In this document: positions 1 to 10,694 of the stretch, one piece after another
Layout of the letters: each line of letters begins with the position of its first letter
How positions within the stretch are numbered: position 1 is the stretch's first letter
Origin: Opeltia flavorubescens
Lineage: Eukaryota; Ascomycota; Lecanoromycetes; Teloschistales; Teloschistaceae
NCBI GenBank assembly: GCA_000442125.1
Contig: KE546973.1
Location: forward strand, 1-64,000
DNA: 64,000 nucleotides
Reading direction: 5' to 3'
Program-made: the position numbers and the translations under genes
The notes under the pieces: generated by a model
Database searches by the model: none
Told to the model about the DNA's origin: nothing
Seen by the model: only the letters and a program-made list of their open reading frames with translations

Positions 1-95
1 CCTAACCCTAACCCTAACCCTAACCCTAACCCTAACCCTAACCCTAACCCTAACCCTAACCCTAACCCTAACCCTAACCCTAACCCTAACCCTAA
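1..95. repeat. Telomere repeat array (CCCTAA)n
   Basis: About sixteen uninterrupted copies of the hexamer CCCTAA start at the first base and stop abruptly at GATCT. This is the C-rich strand of the TTAGGG telomere found in most filamentous fungi, so the window begins at a true chromosome end, not at an internal telomere-like tract. No degenerate hexamers are seen beyond the array. Confidence 0.97.
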
Positions 96-504
96 GATCT
101 GATCGTGCATTCCTGGATGACCCTAGGCCTCTACGGGTAATTCAGGGTCCCATTTGACTTTCGCGTCTCTGCTTACTATCGCCAAATGTCCTGTTAAAAA
201 AATGTCGCTCTCTGCATAAGTAGCGTAGCCATGCCCCCGGATTTCCTCGGCCCTATATCGAACGGCTGTCGAAACGACCCGGCAGATCACCCGTAGAGAG
301 GTCGATGAGCATGAGTGGCATGACTTTATCTAGTCTAATGCTCGTGATCAGCGTAGATACCTCGGACTCTGATATCTAGAGAGTTAATGTGGCACATAGT
401 GATTCTATAGTTCTGGTTAAGTCGTCGCATACAAGGATAGAGTCAAGCATGCTGTAAGGGGAGAGGGATAGGTCAAATGTCATATATCCCCCTTGAATAT
501 TCCA
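96..504. other. Subtelomeric spacer without a gene
   Basis: No convincing reading frame, tandem repeat or helicase-like sequence is visible between the telomere and the first gene. The terminal P450 gene therefore stops only about 410 bp from the telomere repeats. Confidence 0.6.
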
Positions 505-2030
505 TCAATCCGGCCAGACGAGATCCACCCGGTCGCTTGCAATGAGCATATTGAACCAGCCCATGACATCCAGCTCTTTCCGCATAGGCCTAGCACCTTT
601 CAACGCTTTCGTTCTACCCAAGTGTTCGAGTGCGGCATAAATCTCCACCATCGCCATATGCCTGGCGATGCAGGCTCGTGAACCCTTTCCAAATGGCGCC
701 CAATCGCGGCTCATGGCTTCTGCTGCTTCGGCTGATGGTATGTCGATCCACCGCTCTGGGAGAAAACTCATTGGGTCCGGAAAAGTGTTCGGATTGAGAT
801 GCAATTCGTACATTGGTACTCCAATACTAGTGCCATGCGGGAAGACGTAGCCACCATAGGTGTATCCCGCTTGCGGGACGGTGCGGGGGAGGCGGGCGGG
901 AAGAGGCAAAGCTAATCGTAAACCTTCTTTAGCCGTCGCTACAAGGTATAGGAGCTCAACGGTTTTCCGTGGACTGGGTTGAGCGTCGTTACGGCTGACC
1001 TCATCGCAGAGGATTTCGTATCTAAAAACGCTTTAGCGTGTCCTCGATGGACGAGGTAGTCCCGTGATGCCTACTTTTCTGGGTTTGATGCCAGCATGTG
1101 ACAGATCGAAGCCAGACAGAGGTATGTAGGGTCCACTCCAGCGTAGAAAGAGTCCTGGCATTGCGCTTTGATTTGCCCGTGGCTGATACCTGCCTCGGCG
1201 AGACGTCCTTGGAAGCTCATGTCTTCAGAGATGTTGTCCATGACACCCTTGATGTAAGTCCGCATTGCATGGGTCGATGCAGCTACCGTCGGGCCTGCGA
1301 AATAGTCTGATATGGAGCATAGAGTCATGAACATCCAGCGAGGTACGTACCAAAAGCGAGAAGCGGCTGCCAGAGAGGTGATGTAGCCAGACACGGAAAG
1401 CTCGTTTGTCTCTTCATTATATGTCTTTGGAGAGTAGCGAAAGAGATACGCTGCCATTATGTCCATAGCAAAAGCTCGGCCTAGAGGTAGGAGATCGACC
1501 ATACGATGCTTCTTGGCTGCTGCTTGAACTCTGCGAGCGAATTTTGCCGCAGCGTTCTCAATGATTTCCGAACCGTAGAGACTAACGTTCTTTGCTGAAA
1601 ACAACGGTTGCACAGCTCTGGCAGGACCTTTGCGAGCTTCTGGTGATGTCGCAGAGAACATGGTCTGATGCCCGTCGACGTCGAAGTTCTTATACCACGG
1701 CGCTTTACAAAATCCATGATGTTCGCTGTAAATCGCCCCTTGCGCAGCACCGTCTGAGATGCTAACTTCCCAGGGAGCGAGACGAACGATGCTACCGTAC
1801 TGTTGATGTAGTTTGTGTACAGTAAGGTGATGATCCCCTTTATAATTACTCCATGCCAGCCATAGCGATGTGCACTTAGCCAAGAACGGACCTGGCACTT
1901 CTCTGAGAGGATGAAAAAGGATATTGTAAATCGTTTGGATGCAGAGAATCAAAAAGGTTGAGCAGAGTGTAAGAATCATACCCTCAAAGAATGGTATCTC
2001 TTTGACATTGGAGAGAATGAAGAAGGACAT
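505..2030 (-). CDS. Cytochrome P450 monooxygenase (490 aa, two exons)
   Basis: A membrane-anchored haem monooxygenase. The exons are 1075-2030 and 505-1021. The 53-nt intron (1022-1074) opens with GTAGGC and closes with TTTTTAG, and its removal restores one frame across an apparent stop. The N-terminus has a hydrophobic anchor (about residues 15-40) followed by the proline hinge HPLREVPGPF. The I-helix reads AGVDPT instead of the usual AGxDTT. The ExxR motif of the K-helix is KEGLRL (about residue 349), then comes PERW. The haem loop is FGKGSRACIA with the ligand Cys near 436; its last Gly is Ala. The shape recalls fungal CYPs of terpene or trichothecene-type pathways, but the substrate cannot be read. 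It is divergent from the MFS gene, which suggests a two-gene metabolite or detoxification unit. Confidence 0.9.
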
Positions 2031-2395
2031 GGCCGCAAGTATAGAACTTCCTGAACTCAGAGCATAGGAATGTACGACGTGAGACTTCCTAGCAGTGAAG
2101 AGAAAAGAAATGACATCGTTTCCTGATCAAACTAGTGATGCTTTGATCTTAAGCTAAGAGTTTCCCTGCTGTCGGATTTGATTCATGCGCAACTGAGTTA
2201 ATTTACATGATGCACGAGTTCGATGACGTTCAAAGATCTGCAATGCATCAGTAANCCCTTCCTGACCCAGCCACTGTCTTGTTTTGTTTTCTTTTCTTCC
2301 TCATGTTCAAGAAGGTCAAAGACGCTCAACCCTGTCTTCCAGAGTCCTACACTATACCAAAAAAGTAGCCTCAAACCTTCTGACGAGCTATACTC
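2031..2395. promoter_or_regulatory. Shared intergenic promoter of the P450/MFS pair
   Basis: 365 bp lie between the P450 start (2030, minus) and the transporter start (2396, plus), so both promoters must sit here. One ambiguous base lies near 2255. I see no recognisable factor site. Confidence 0.5.
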
Positions 2396-3899
2396 ATGGA
2401 GGCCTCACGCGTTCGATTGCCAGTACTCCTGCGCTACAGATCGTCTACGCTGCTGATCTTGAGTACCGTATTCATAGCAATTTTTACTGTACGTTTCCTC
2501 GGGTGTAATTGTCATGGAGAGAACCTAGATCGAGCAAGATACTGATGTAGTGGCCCAGGACTGGTTTCTGTATGGCGTGATCATTCCCGTACAGTCTTTC
2601 GCCCTGGTCAGCCAATCCCACGTCAAAGCCGAGTACACGCAGCGATGGACATCCTTTCTTCTCGCCATCTGCGGTGGGGCTACGTGCTTCTTTTCGCCAA
2701 TATGCGGGTACATCGCAGATAATACCGTCTCGAGGCGCTTTCCTCTTTTACTTGGACTCATCTCCCTTACCACTGCTTGCACTTTGCTCTGTATAGGATC
2801 CAGCTTGGCAATGCTATCGGCTGGCCGTGTATTGCAGGGTTTGAGTGCCGCTATCTTGTACACAGCCGGATCGGCATTGGTGGCAGAAACGGTGGAGCAT
2901 GAGCACCTCGGGCAAGCCATGGGCTGGCTCGGCTGGGCACAAACAGCCAGCACGATTATCGCACCACTCCTCGGCGGAGTGGTGTTCGACCGGGCTGGTT
3001 ATCAAGCAGTGTTCGCCATGGTATTTGCCATGATTGGGATTGATTCGATTCTGCGATTCGGGATGATTGAGAAAAGGATCGCACGGAAATTGCAGAATCA
3101 GGCGTCATCACAGGAGGAGCATGATAGTACACAGAACGCTATCATCGACAATAGGCAGGGTATGACGACGGCGGTCCCAGCTACAAGAGGTAAACCGACA
3201 TTATGTTGCGTTCTCATCGAGAAAGTACATCTCCGCCGGTTCCTTGGTGGCGGGAAACCACCCAAGCCTGCTATTTTCAGACTTCTCCGGGAACCGGACC
3301 TACTGATCGCTCTCGGGGGAATCTTCATCCAGACGCTCTTCCTTACCTCCTTCGACACAGTTCTCCCTCTCTTCGGACAGGCTACATTTCACTGGGGCCC
3401 TACAGCTGCTGGCCTCTCCTTTCTCCCGCTTCTGATCCCCACACTTTGCGCTCCCCTGATAGGTCACTGGAGCGATAAGTATGGGGCGAGGTGGCCTGTG
3501 ACGTTAGGGTTCGTCCTTGCCGTACCAGGCTTCGTCTGTCTTCGCTTCGTAGCGCATGACACGTTTGCTCAAAAAGTACTATTGTGTGCCTTGTTGGCTA
3601 TAGATGGATTGGCCTTTACGCTGATAGCGATACCTTTGTCAAGTGAGGTTGCTCTAGCTGTGGACTCCAAAGGAGGGAGCCGAGTGTATGCCCAGGCATA
3701 TGGGCTGTTCAACGTCATGTTTGGTGCTGGGCTGGTAGCTGGACCATTGCTATCAGGATATCTACGAGATAGATACGGATGGGAGATTCTGGTACTCGTC
3801 CTTTCATGTATAAGTGCTGTAAGCGCTGTGGCCTCTGCGGCTTTGATCGACAGAAGACGTAGGAAGTCTTTGTCGCCATCAGAGCTCACCCCGGCCTAG
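2396..3899 (+). CDS. MFS transporter (487 aa, about 12 TM segments)
   Basis: A proton-coupled exporter of the major facilitator superfamily, DHA1 or vesicular-amine-transporter-like. The exons are 2396-2488 and 2529-3899. A 40-nt intron (donor GTACGT, acceptor CCTAG) supplies the first membrane helix and a true ATG; the long 3' exon on its own starts only with a GTG. The loop 2-3 signature is GYIADNTVSRR, and helix 4-5 has GRVLQGLSAA and GWLGWAQTASTIIAPLLGG (motif C type). A charged cytosolic loop near residues 200-240 separates the two six-helix halves. The second half has GHWSDKYGARWPV, the repeated loop motif. The 40-nt intron is at the short end for fungi, so the exact 5' splice choice is less certain than the rest. 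The divergent P450 suggests export of that enzyme's product or substrate. Confidence 0.88.
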
Positions 3900-5041
3900 C
3901 AACCTTTCAGGTCCCTTAGAAAATCAATTCTAGAAACTAGTAATTTGATAAGCCAACCTCGGAATGCGTGGATCCAAAAGGGTATCCTTGTCAACCTTGG
4001 GATCCGCATATGCTATAGGGATCGTGGGAGTGGGTGTATGGGATACTTCCACAATCCAAGGCTGCCAAGATGATACCGCCTTCTTCTCGAAAAGCGATAG
4101 TCCATTTCATGGGAACATCACAGTATACAGAGACGCAATGTTTTTCGAAGGGAGCCCCTTCCTAACGAAACCATGAGCTGCGACTGAGGACTAGACCTTC
4201 CGTGATCGAGGCTTGAGGGATGGCTTACGTTGAGAGACCAAGGAAGCCCCCTTGGTAAATGTGTTTGTCGTGGAAGGTGGAGTGAACGTGGCCATACCAG
4301 AGGATAGGACCTGCTGTTTCGTAATAGCTGTTTGGAATGATTCCGACCAACGGAGACCCGTAATTATTGGCTTTCCTGTAACTTGTACTGTTTCGACTTC
4401 GTCTCCGGTTAGAAACCCTGAGTACAATGACGAGGAGCTCACTTACTACCACTGAATTTGAGTATGGCAAACAAATGTATATATAGACTGTCTATCCATA
4501 ACGCATGGAACTCGATTAGCAGAGCGATACAGCTACAAACGGTGGTGAATCTAATAATCTGGTACCCAATACCGGCTCTCGATAAACTTTCCCGTTTCAG
4601 CTGCCGGTACTATTTTTATAGAAGTTAAGATACGTACTATAACAGTGTATCCAATATGCCGTGTCTACGAATACTACGCAGGACATATCCGGTGCGAGAA
4701 ATTGAAACACGTCTTCCGAAAGACTTAGTGCTGGTGGCTTTTCGGCTTTGCAAAATCCTAGTCTTGTTCCTCAGCTGCTAACCCCGTAGGGTAAAGCTAA
4801 AGCACTAACACAAGGATAGTCCCGTCCATACTAGGGTTTCTAGCGCGATAATCTGTGCAAAGAAGTAACACTACGTTACTTTGGAGGTCCATGAGTCGAG
4901 GTACCTGTTCATTTTCACGTGGCCTGACCCACAATAATCATAAGTGCTTTCTTTAGCCATTGAAGCTATCTCGACATTCAAAGGATAACTGCGTTTCCAA
5001 GCAGTCAGACTCTACAAAATTTTGACTACATTCCAATCAAG
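3900..5041. other. Gene-free spacer, 1.1 kb
   Basis: It holds only short open stretches (for example 3964-4176 and 4252-4455, plus strand) with no motif, signal peptide or splice context that I can support. It may contain worn remnants, but none is identifiable by eye. Confidence 0.4.
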
Positions 5042-7669
5042 ATGTTACCACACTTCCTCCATTCGACTTACAAAAGTTATAAAGTTAGTGTCTATTCAAC
5101 GCACGGGGTCAAAATTCTCGCGACTGCGCGTGCTAATTTCGGCCCGGCATCTTCATAGGAGGATACAGATTTCGTTGCCACATGGCTAGCAGTCACGGCA
5201 AAGCGCTATGGGTATCGGGAGAACTTCCTTGCGAACAGCGATACCAGCAATCCGAATATTGCAACCGGCAGACTCAAAGGCAAAGCACGAAAACTAGCTA
5301 AGGCTACGAACAACGAAGCGCATGCCCCAGAAACAAATATTGGTGATCAAGCGGAGAACAGACGTATTTACACTATTAAAGTCAAAGATTTCACCGACTT
5401 AGCGCACTTTATTGTGGCCAAGCCAAAATGTAAAGTNCCACTGGTGCTCTTCCAGTCTCTGACTCGCGCAATTGCCCTTCGTCGGAAGCATGGCATGTCG
5501 TCATAAGGTCAAGGAGATCAGACGGATTCTGACAAATCTCATGCCTACTTCTTAGGGATCCTCGAGAGTACATACGAGATTTTGATGCCATATNTCTTGC
5601 TCCCGCATCAGACAACGTCGGAAGATGAAGTGGACTCTGTCAAAGAGACGGATGACTCGTGGAACAATATGTTCGTTAAACTGGAACTTCAAGAACCCTC
5701 CGATCGTTTCCAAGAATTCCTTGATGCTCCCGATGTCGAGCAAGCAACGAAGAAAGAGTTCGAAATGAGCCCGCGGTACAATGCGGATTTAGGCCAAATC
5801 CGACAGGAAGAATACATGGCGGAACACTTCTTCTTCCAGGATATCAGGCAATATGCTACAACTGTCCGGGAAGTCTGGCGTGTGTTCAGGCATGGGACAG
5901 ATCTTGCTGCCATTTCCGTCACGGTCAATACGATGATCACCTTTGTACGAGATCTAGAGCAGGATTTCCAAGCTCAATTTCCGACCAAGGTCGACTTCCT
6001 GGACAAGATATCTATCTTCTATCCTGCGCAGTGCCGCAATCAAATTGTTAGCCAGGACTACCTGAAAGACCCCAAGGGGTATGAGATTGCTGAGGATATA
6101 ATGCGGACCACATACGACATTGTACGCGCTTTGCAGGAGGATGGACCAGCTAGGTGTCTGATTGAGGCTGGAACATATGATGAGCGCGTACCATGGCTCC
6201 AGAAAACTCCAAAGGAGAAACTCCTGGAGAACAAGTCACGCCTCGGAGAGGTGTATCCCTTGCTCAATTTTCTTTCGAAGAATATCACTGAAAAGACAGG
6301 AATGCCAGAAGATGAGCTGATCCGCGGTGTACGGGACATGGAACGCGGGAAAGCTATCTCGGTGTGGCTTGTCTTCGCTTTCCATTGCTTCCTGGACGCA
6401 CAGCACATACTCGGGGAGAGCCTTCGTCAGCCTTTCCTGCAACTCAAGGGGCTGTGTGACTCGGTCCAGGATTCCATCAAAGACGTCAAAGACTTTCATA
6501 GTTCGATGAGCATGGATTGTTGGCCAAAACAAGAGCAACAAATGGATGATGTGCTACAGTTCATCCAAGATTGGATGGCGAGAGACTATATAGCAGAGGG
6601 ACTACGAGATGTAAGTGTCAGCAGAGGTGTGTGAACATTTCCAAAAGCTGATGGGTCATAGTTCATGCAAGAATATAGCCATTCTCCTCTTTATCCTTTC
6701 AAGCTGCTCAAGATTCATCCTTTACTCTGCGGCTTGTGGGCTTTTGCGTTAAGGCTTCACACTTAGGAAGTCGGCATTAAATTCGTCAATACCACTGGAT
6801 CGATTCTCTCTATCGTCCATCTTTACAACGCTATTTACCGAGGTACTGGGATTGACAGACGCTGGCGTGATATGGAAGCTCTTTGGACATTGCATACTCC
6901 CCATGCGCTCTTCGTGGGCGACCCACCCGATCTTGACAGTTGTCTTAAATGATGGAGGCTTAGCCTCGGAGAGTCCGCCACCACTTACGCCCGCAATCCA
7001 AGTAAGCAGGTATCCAAAGGTAAGATGTCCGGAAAGGGTGCCAAGGGCCTCTCGCTACTTGCACGAGTCAGCAGGCTTTGCGGCGACAGATACTGCAACA
7101 ATCAACCCTCAGTGTCATGGACCAAAGATTCTGTGAAAACTATCGTAGATTCGATCACAATTTCCAAGCCGCCTAACGGTGCTGTAATATCCCAAGATGG
7201 AACCGCAATGGTCATCCAGGTCAACGCAAGGGAGGTTACCAAACCAAGACCAGGACTCGGCCTCTACAAGCCGCAAGCCTTGGAGCCCATCATGCCTATC
7301 CAAGATTTCGTGGGTGACTTTCTGAGCATACTGGAACTTGAGACCAAAGAGATGAGCTTCGACTACTTTCTGATGCACCGCATTTGCTGGAAACTACTTC
7401 GCAGAACCAACGAACTCTGTCGTCCTCAAATCACGGAGCTTTATGGCGCTGGGTACCTCCCATCCGAGAAAGATTTACCGCTCATCACGGAGTACATCTT
7501 CCAAAACATTGTGGCTGACGACGAGGCCTCTATGGAAGATCTCGAGGCGATGAATCCTATGCTATCTTTGGCAAAAGTGGCATTTGAGGAAACATTCAAG
7601 GACGAAGCCGAAGTTGTAGTGCAAAGGTCAGAGAATTTGGGGATAAGCCTCGCTGACCTTCAACTATAA
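5042..7669 (+). pseudogene. DUF6604-family protein, pseudogene with three in-frame stops
   Basis: A near full-length (about 833 codon) member of the fungal DUF6604 family, whose function is unknown. The exons are 5042-5083, 5159-6610 and 6662-7669. The first intron has donor GTTAGT, branch GCTAAT and acceptor CATAG; the second has donor GTAAGT and acceptor CATAG. Exon 1 encodes MLPHFLHSTYKSYK and runs into EDTDFVATWL, the family's opening. Later landmarks are FTDLAHFIVAKPK, RAIALRRKHG, SHAYFLGILES, HPLLCGLW and the C-terminal block MLSLAKVAFEETFKDEA. The frame is preserved throughout except for TAA at 5504, TAG at 6764 and TGA at 6950. Each equals a CAA, CAG or CGA codon with C changed to T, the signature of repeat-induced point mutation. 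Two ambiguous bases (near 5437 and 5594) show that the local assembly is imperfect, so some stops could be sequencing errors. Confidence 0.85.
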
Positions 7670-9195
7670 CGAATGTAATACATAGATCATATATATACCA
7701 CCAAAAAAAGTCTGGCCTTCCAGCAGACCGAGACTTCTTCCATTTTATAACCATAATCTATCGCAGTCAACCTTATTCGAAGGGGAACAGCAGTGTTTAT
7801 CTCTCACCACCGCATTACACTAGGGCAGTGATCAATCCTACTTGTCGCGCAGACTTCATCAAATACAGAAAAGCTATAGACCGGCGCAATGTCGTTATAA
7901 CGATTATATAGATGATTTCATGCCTTATAACTACCAGTAAAGATTTAATAGGCATTTATTTGGGAACGGCTCGGACAGTCATACAGGTAGTATTCGCTTC
8001 CAACTGGCTGGCACTATCCTTGCATTTGACTTGTCCTATAGTGTTATGCTTTCCCTATTCGCGATCCGTCATTCTGTCCTGAATGGCTCTAATATATCAT
8101 CCTACGCAAATATCTTGTCGCATATCCCTTGCGTTTTCTATCGCTAGAGCTCCCTAAATGACTATTTCGATAGATCGAGATGCTCGGAAACTGTAATATG
8201 TATGTGATATAGGCTGTGTGGTAGATAACGAACAAAGAAATTGTTATAGGAAATATGTAGAGTCTCTCGACTTAGACCAAAGACTACATGGTCTTGACAA
8301 CCATTGTTTTAAGTGCCATAGCAAGGGATGGGATCGGAGACGTTTCTTTGAATGCGCGAGGTAGCGGAGGAGGATCAAGTGATGGTGTTGCAGGCTTGGA
8401 TCGAAAAAGGTAAGCGGCAGGAGAAACACCTTGAGAAAGAGAAAGAGAAGAAGCGAAGGTAGGTATAGTCTTGCATAGGACCTTTATAGCGTGGGCAGGT
8501 GTCTACTATAGCCAGGATTTAAGGATGGATTACAGAGTTGGAGAGAGTAATAGCATAAGTTTTGAATGCTACCTATTATTCTTTAAGTCTAAGCCAAGTA
8601 ATACAATCGTCCTAATGAAGAGAAAGACTTCGGGTCCCGCGACTTAGTAAATCTATCGAGAGCTCCCTTGAAAGATATATTCAGTCTCGTCCGAGGTAAA
8701 GAGAGATCGTTTGCTAAAAGTCCACTACAACGTGCCCTCGACGATCTCGGACTTGGAGCAAGGGATAACTCTCCACTAACGTAATGAAAGTCTGCCGACG
8801 GCTATTACTTTGAGAATGAACTTTTCTTGTGCCAGTGCTTTGTTGAGATCCATTCGCTACGTCTCTCCTTTTCTGATCTAGCTTGAAATACTTTCTCTCT
8901 CCAACTCAAATGCGCACTCATCCACTTTGTCCTTTTGGATATACTGCAATTTTTTATAGCGATATCCGAAGACGTGTCATTATTCCTGAGCCGAGAAAAT
9001 GGAAAGATCTAATATGCACACGTATGGCTTGTCTGCTTAGAAATTGCTGCATTACGATCTTCCGCTAATTTTCTTTTATCCTCACGAGCTCTGCTGTTGT
9101 CGATTGCTAATTTGGTATTGATAAACACTTTTTAGCGAATGTAACTAGTAATGCGAAAGGTAGTCTGTGTCTTGTGGTGCTCCAGATAGTATCTC
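7670..9195. other. Gene-free spacer, 1.5 kb
   Basis: Moderately AT-rich sequence between the DUF6604 pseudogene and a minus-strand gene. I found no frame with codon bias, splice signals or domain resemblance, and no repeat. Confidence 0.45.
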
Positions 9196-10347
9196 TCAAA
9201 AGTAGTCAGAACTTCCTTCATCGTCCTCGAGAGGAGCCCATGAAAGCAATGTCGATTTCGTATTTAGATGAGCCTTGTTACTCATCCATCTCACGTACGC
9301 ACCTTGCCCAAACATCGTGGGTTCCCACTGATCAGTCAAAATAAAGACATCCTTGCTGTTAGCAGTCCATAGGCGAATATGTCTGCACGCACGACTTTTC
9401 CTGCATTTCTCGATTCGTACGTTGATACCTTGAGCTTTGAGATCTTCCTTTACTCTTGATAGAAGATCTCCGCTCATGAGATGGAGTTGTGCGAACTCTC
9501 GATCTGGGATGACGATCCACGCCACCTTTGCGTTTTTCCTTGCCTTTTCCTCGACTTTCTGCATTTTCGGACCATCTGTCGACAACAGATCCTTTATCTG
9601 CTCCAGGGAGGGCTTCGTCACCACTGCGTTCTCCCCGAAAAGCGTAGGCTCCCAGAAGCTTGAATTCCTAAGGATCGCTGCATTGAGCTTCTTGGAAGTG
9701 ATAATCCGAACAAACATTCTGTCTTGACTCACACTGCAAAAGAACACAGGAATCCTAATGCCCTGCTCTTGGAAATCTTGCAAAAGCCTTGTCTTGAGCT
9801 CGTTGGGACCTGTGCTGATAAGCTTATCGATGGCAGTACCCTCATCCAAGATTTTGATTTCCACAAGGCGTCCTTCCTGCTCGGCCTCTGACTCCATTGC
9901 TAGTCTGCTATCCTGCGAATGATCACCCATGACTAGCGAAGCTGCAACAGCGGACTCGGAAGAGTCCATGGCTCCAGAAGTATAGCCAGCCTTGGTAGAT
10001 GCGTGATCGTACTGAACTTCAGTAGCCTCGGAATCTTGATCGTGAGCTCCTAGCGGGTCAGTCTCCATGAAGACCCCCAAAGATTGTATTACTCCATTGA
10101 TCCGGTCAATCTCATTGTGGACAGCAAGATCTGTGCCTGCGGCAGCCTGCACCACTTCGAAGACCTTGGCTGCATCCTCAAGAGCTGATAGCATGACCCC
10201 TATCAGAATACCGTACCTCGTATTAGTATGTTGGAGGCTTTCCATATGGCGTCGGACTTTCTGGACATAACTCCTTGCTGCATGTGGCGCGGCAACTGCC
10301 GGAATCGTGGTCATCATTGGAGGGCGAGGCCACTCTAGCGGCGCCAT
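9196..10347 (-). CDS. Unknown protein with two tandem LINE-ORF1-like modules (383 aa)
   Basis: A single-exon gene starting at the ATG complementary to 10345-10347. Residues 1-95 form a helical N-terminus and residues 96-155 an acidic, low-complexity linker. The rest is an internal duplication. Module 1 (about 161-243) ends WEPTLFGENAVV and module 2 (about 275-354) ends WEPTMFGQGAYV. Each has a leading IKILDE or AWIVIPDRE strand, a helix ending QEQGI or KAQGI, and then a strand-rich part with R-x-I-x-T or R-L-W-T-A. The pattern of a Trp, four residues, FG and AxV recalls the gag-like, RRM-fold ORF1 protein of fungal Tad-type LINEs. That is an inference from memory, not a search. The frame is open and codon use looks like its neighbours, so a host gene built from such modules is possible. 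It shares a 347-bp promoter region with the helo/ankyrin gene. Confidence 0.7.
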   Translation of the reverse strand: MAPLEWPRPPMMTTIPAVAAPHAARSYVQKVRRHMESLQHTNTRYGILIGVMLSALEDAAKVFEVVQAAAGTDLAVHNEIDRINGVIQSLGVFMETDPLGAHDQDSEATEVQYDHASTKAGYTSGAMDSSESAVAASLVMGDHSQDSRLAMESEAEQEGRLVEIKILDEGTAIDKLISTGPNELKTRLLQDFQEQGIRIPVFFCSVSQDRMFVRIITSKKLNAAILRNSSFWEPTLFGENAVVTKPSLEQIKDLLSTDGPKMQKVEEKARKNAKVAWIVIPDREFAQLHLMSGDLLSRVKEDLKAQGINVRIEKCRKSRACRHIRLWTANSKDVFILTDQWEPTMFGQGAYVRWMSNKAHLNTKSTLLSWAPLEDDEGSSDYF

Positions 10348-10694
10348 TTTAAGGTTTCGGTGACTAGTCTAGAGTGGAGACACTAGATTGTAGTGTCAGG
10401 TCTATCAATGTGGACAAAATTCGAAAGGCTAAGAGCTATCGTCTTTGACTTTTGCTACACCGCTTCAACAAGATGCGGCGTCAGGGCGGAGGATAGATGA
10501 TGGATAAAGGGACAAGAACCAGAGCTGTCTTGCTGACATGTGGGGTTAGGGTGGACTTGCCCACTTATGGCACGTGCACGGATAATGCCAAGACGCTAGG
10601 ATAGAGTAGGGCTGATCGGCGCCAAGGCTGAATCGTAGGCTCAAGGTGCAACCATCAGACTCTCTCCTTTGCCTTGCTCCATGGACTGCCTCTG
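10348..10694. promoter_or_regulatory. Divergent promoter region
   Basis: 347 bp separate the starts of the minus-strand duplicated-module gene and the plus-strand helo/ankyrin gene. Both promoters must lie here; no specific site was recognised. Confidence 0.45.

Noticed and set aside
1022-1074. Broken P450 gene (two frames)
   Set aside because: A 53-nt GT..AG intron joins the two frames exactly at the expected point before the ExxR helix.
3964-4455. Two short plus-strand frames as genes
   Set aside because: About 70 codons each, with no leader, domain, splice context or codon bias.
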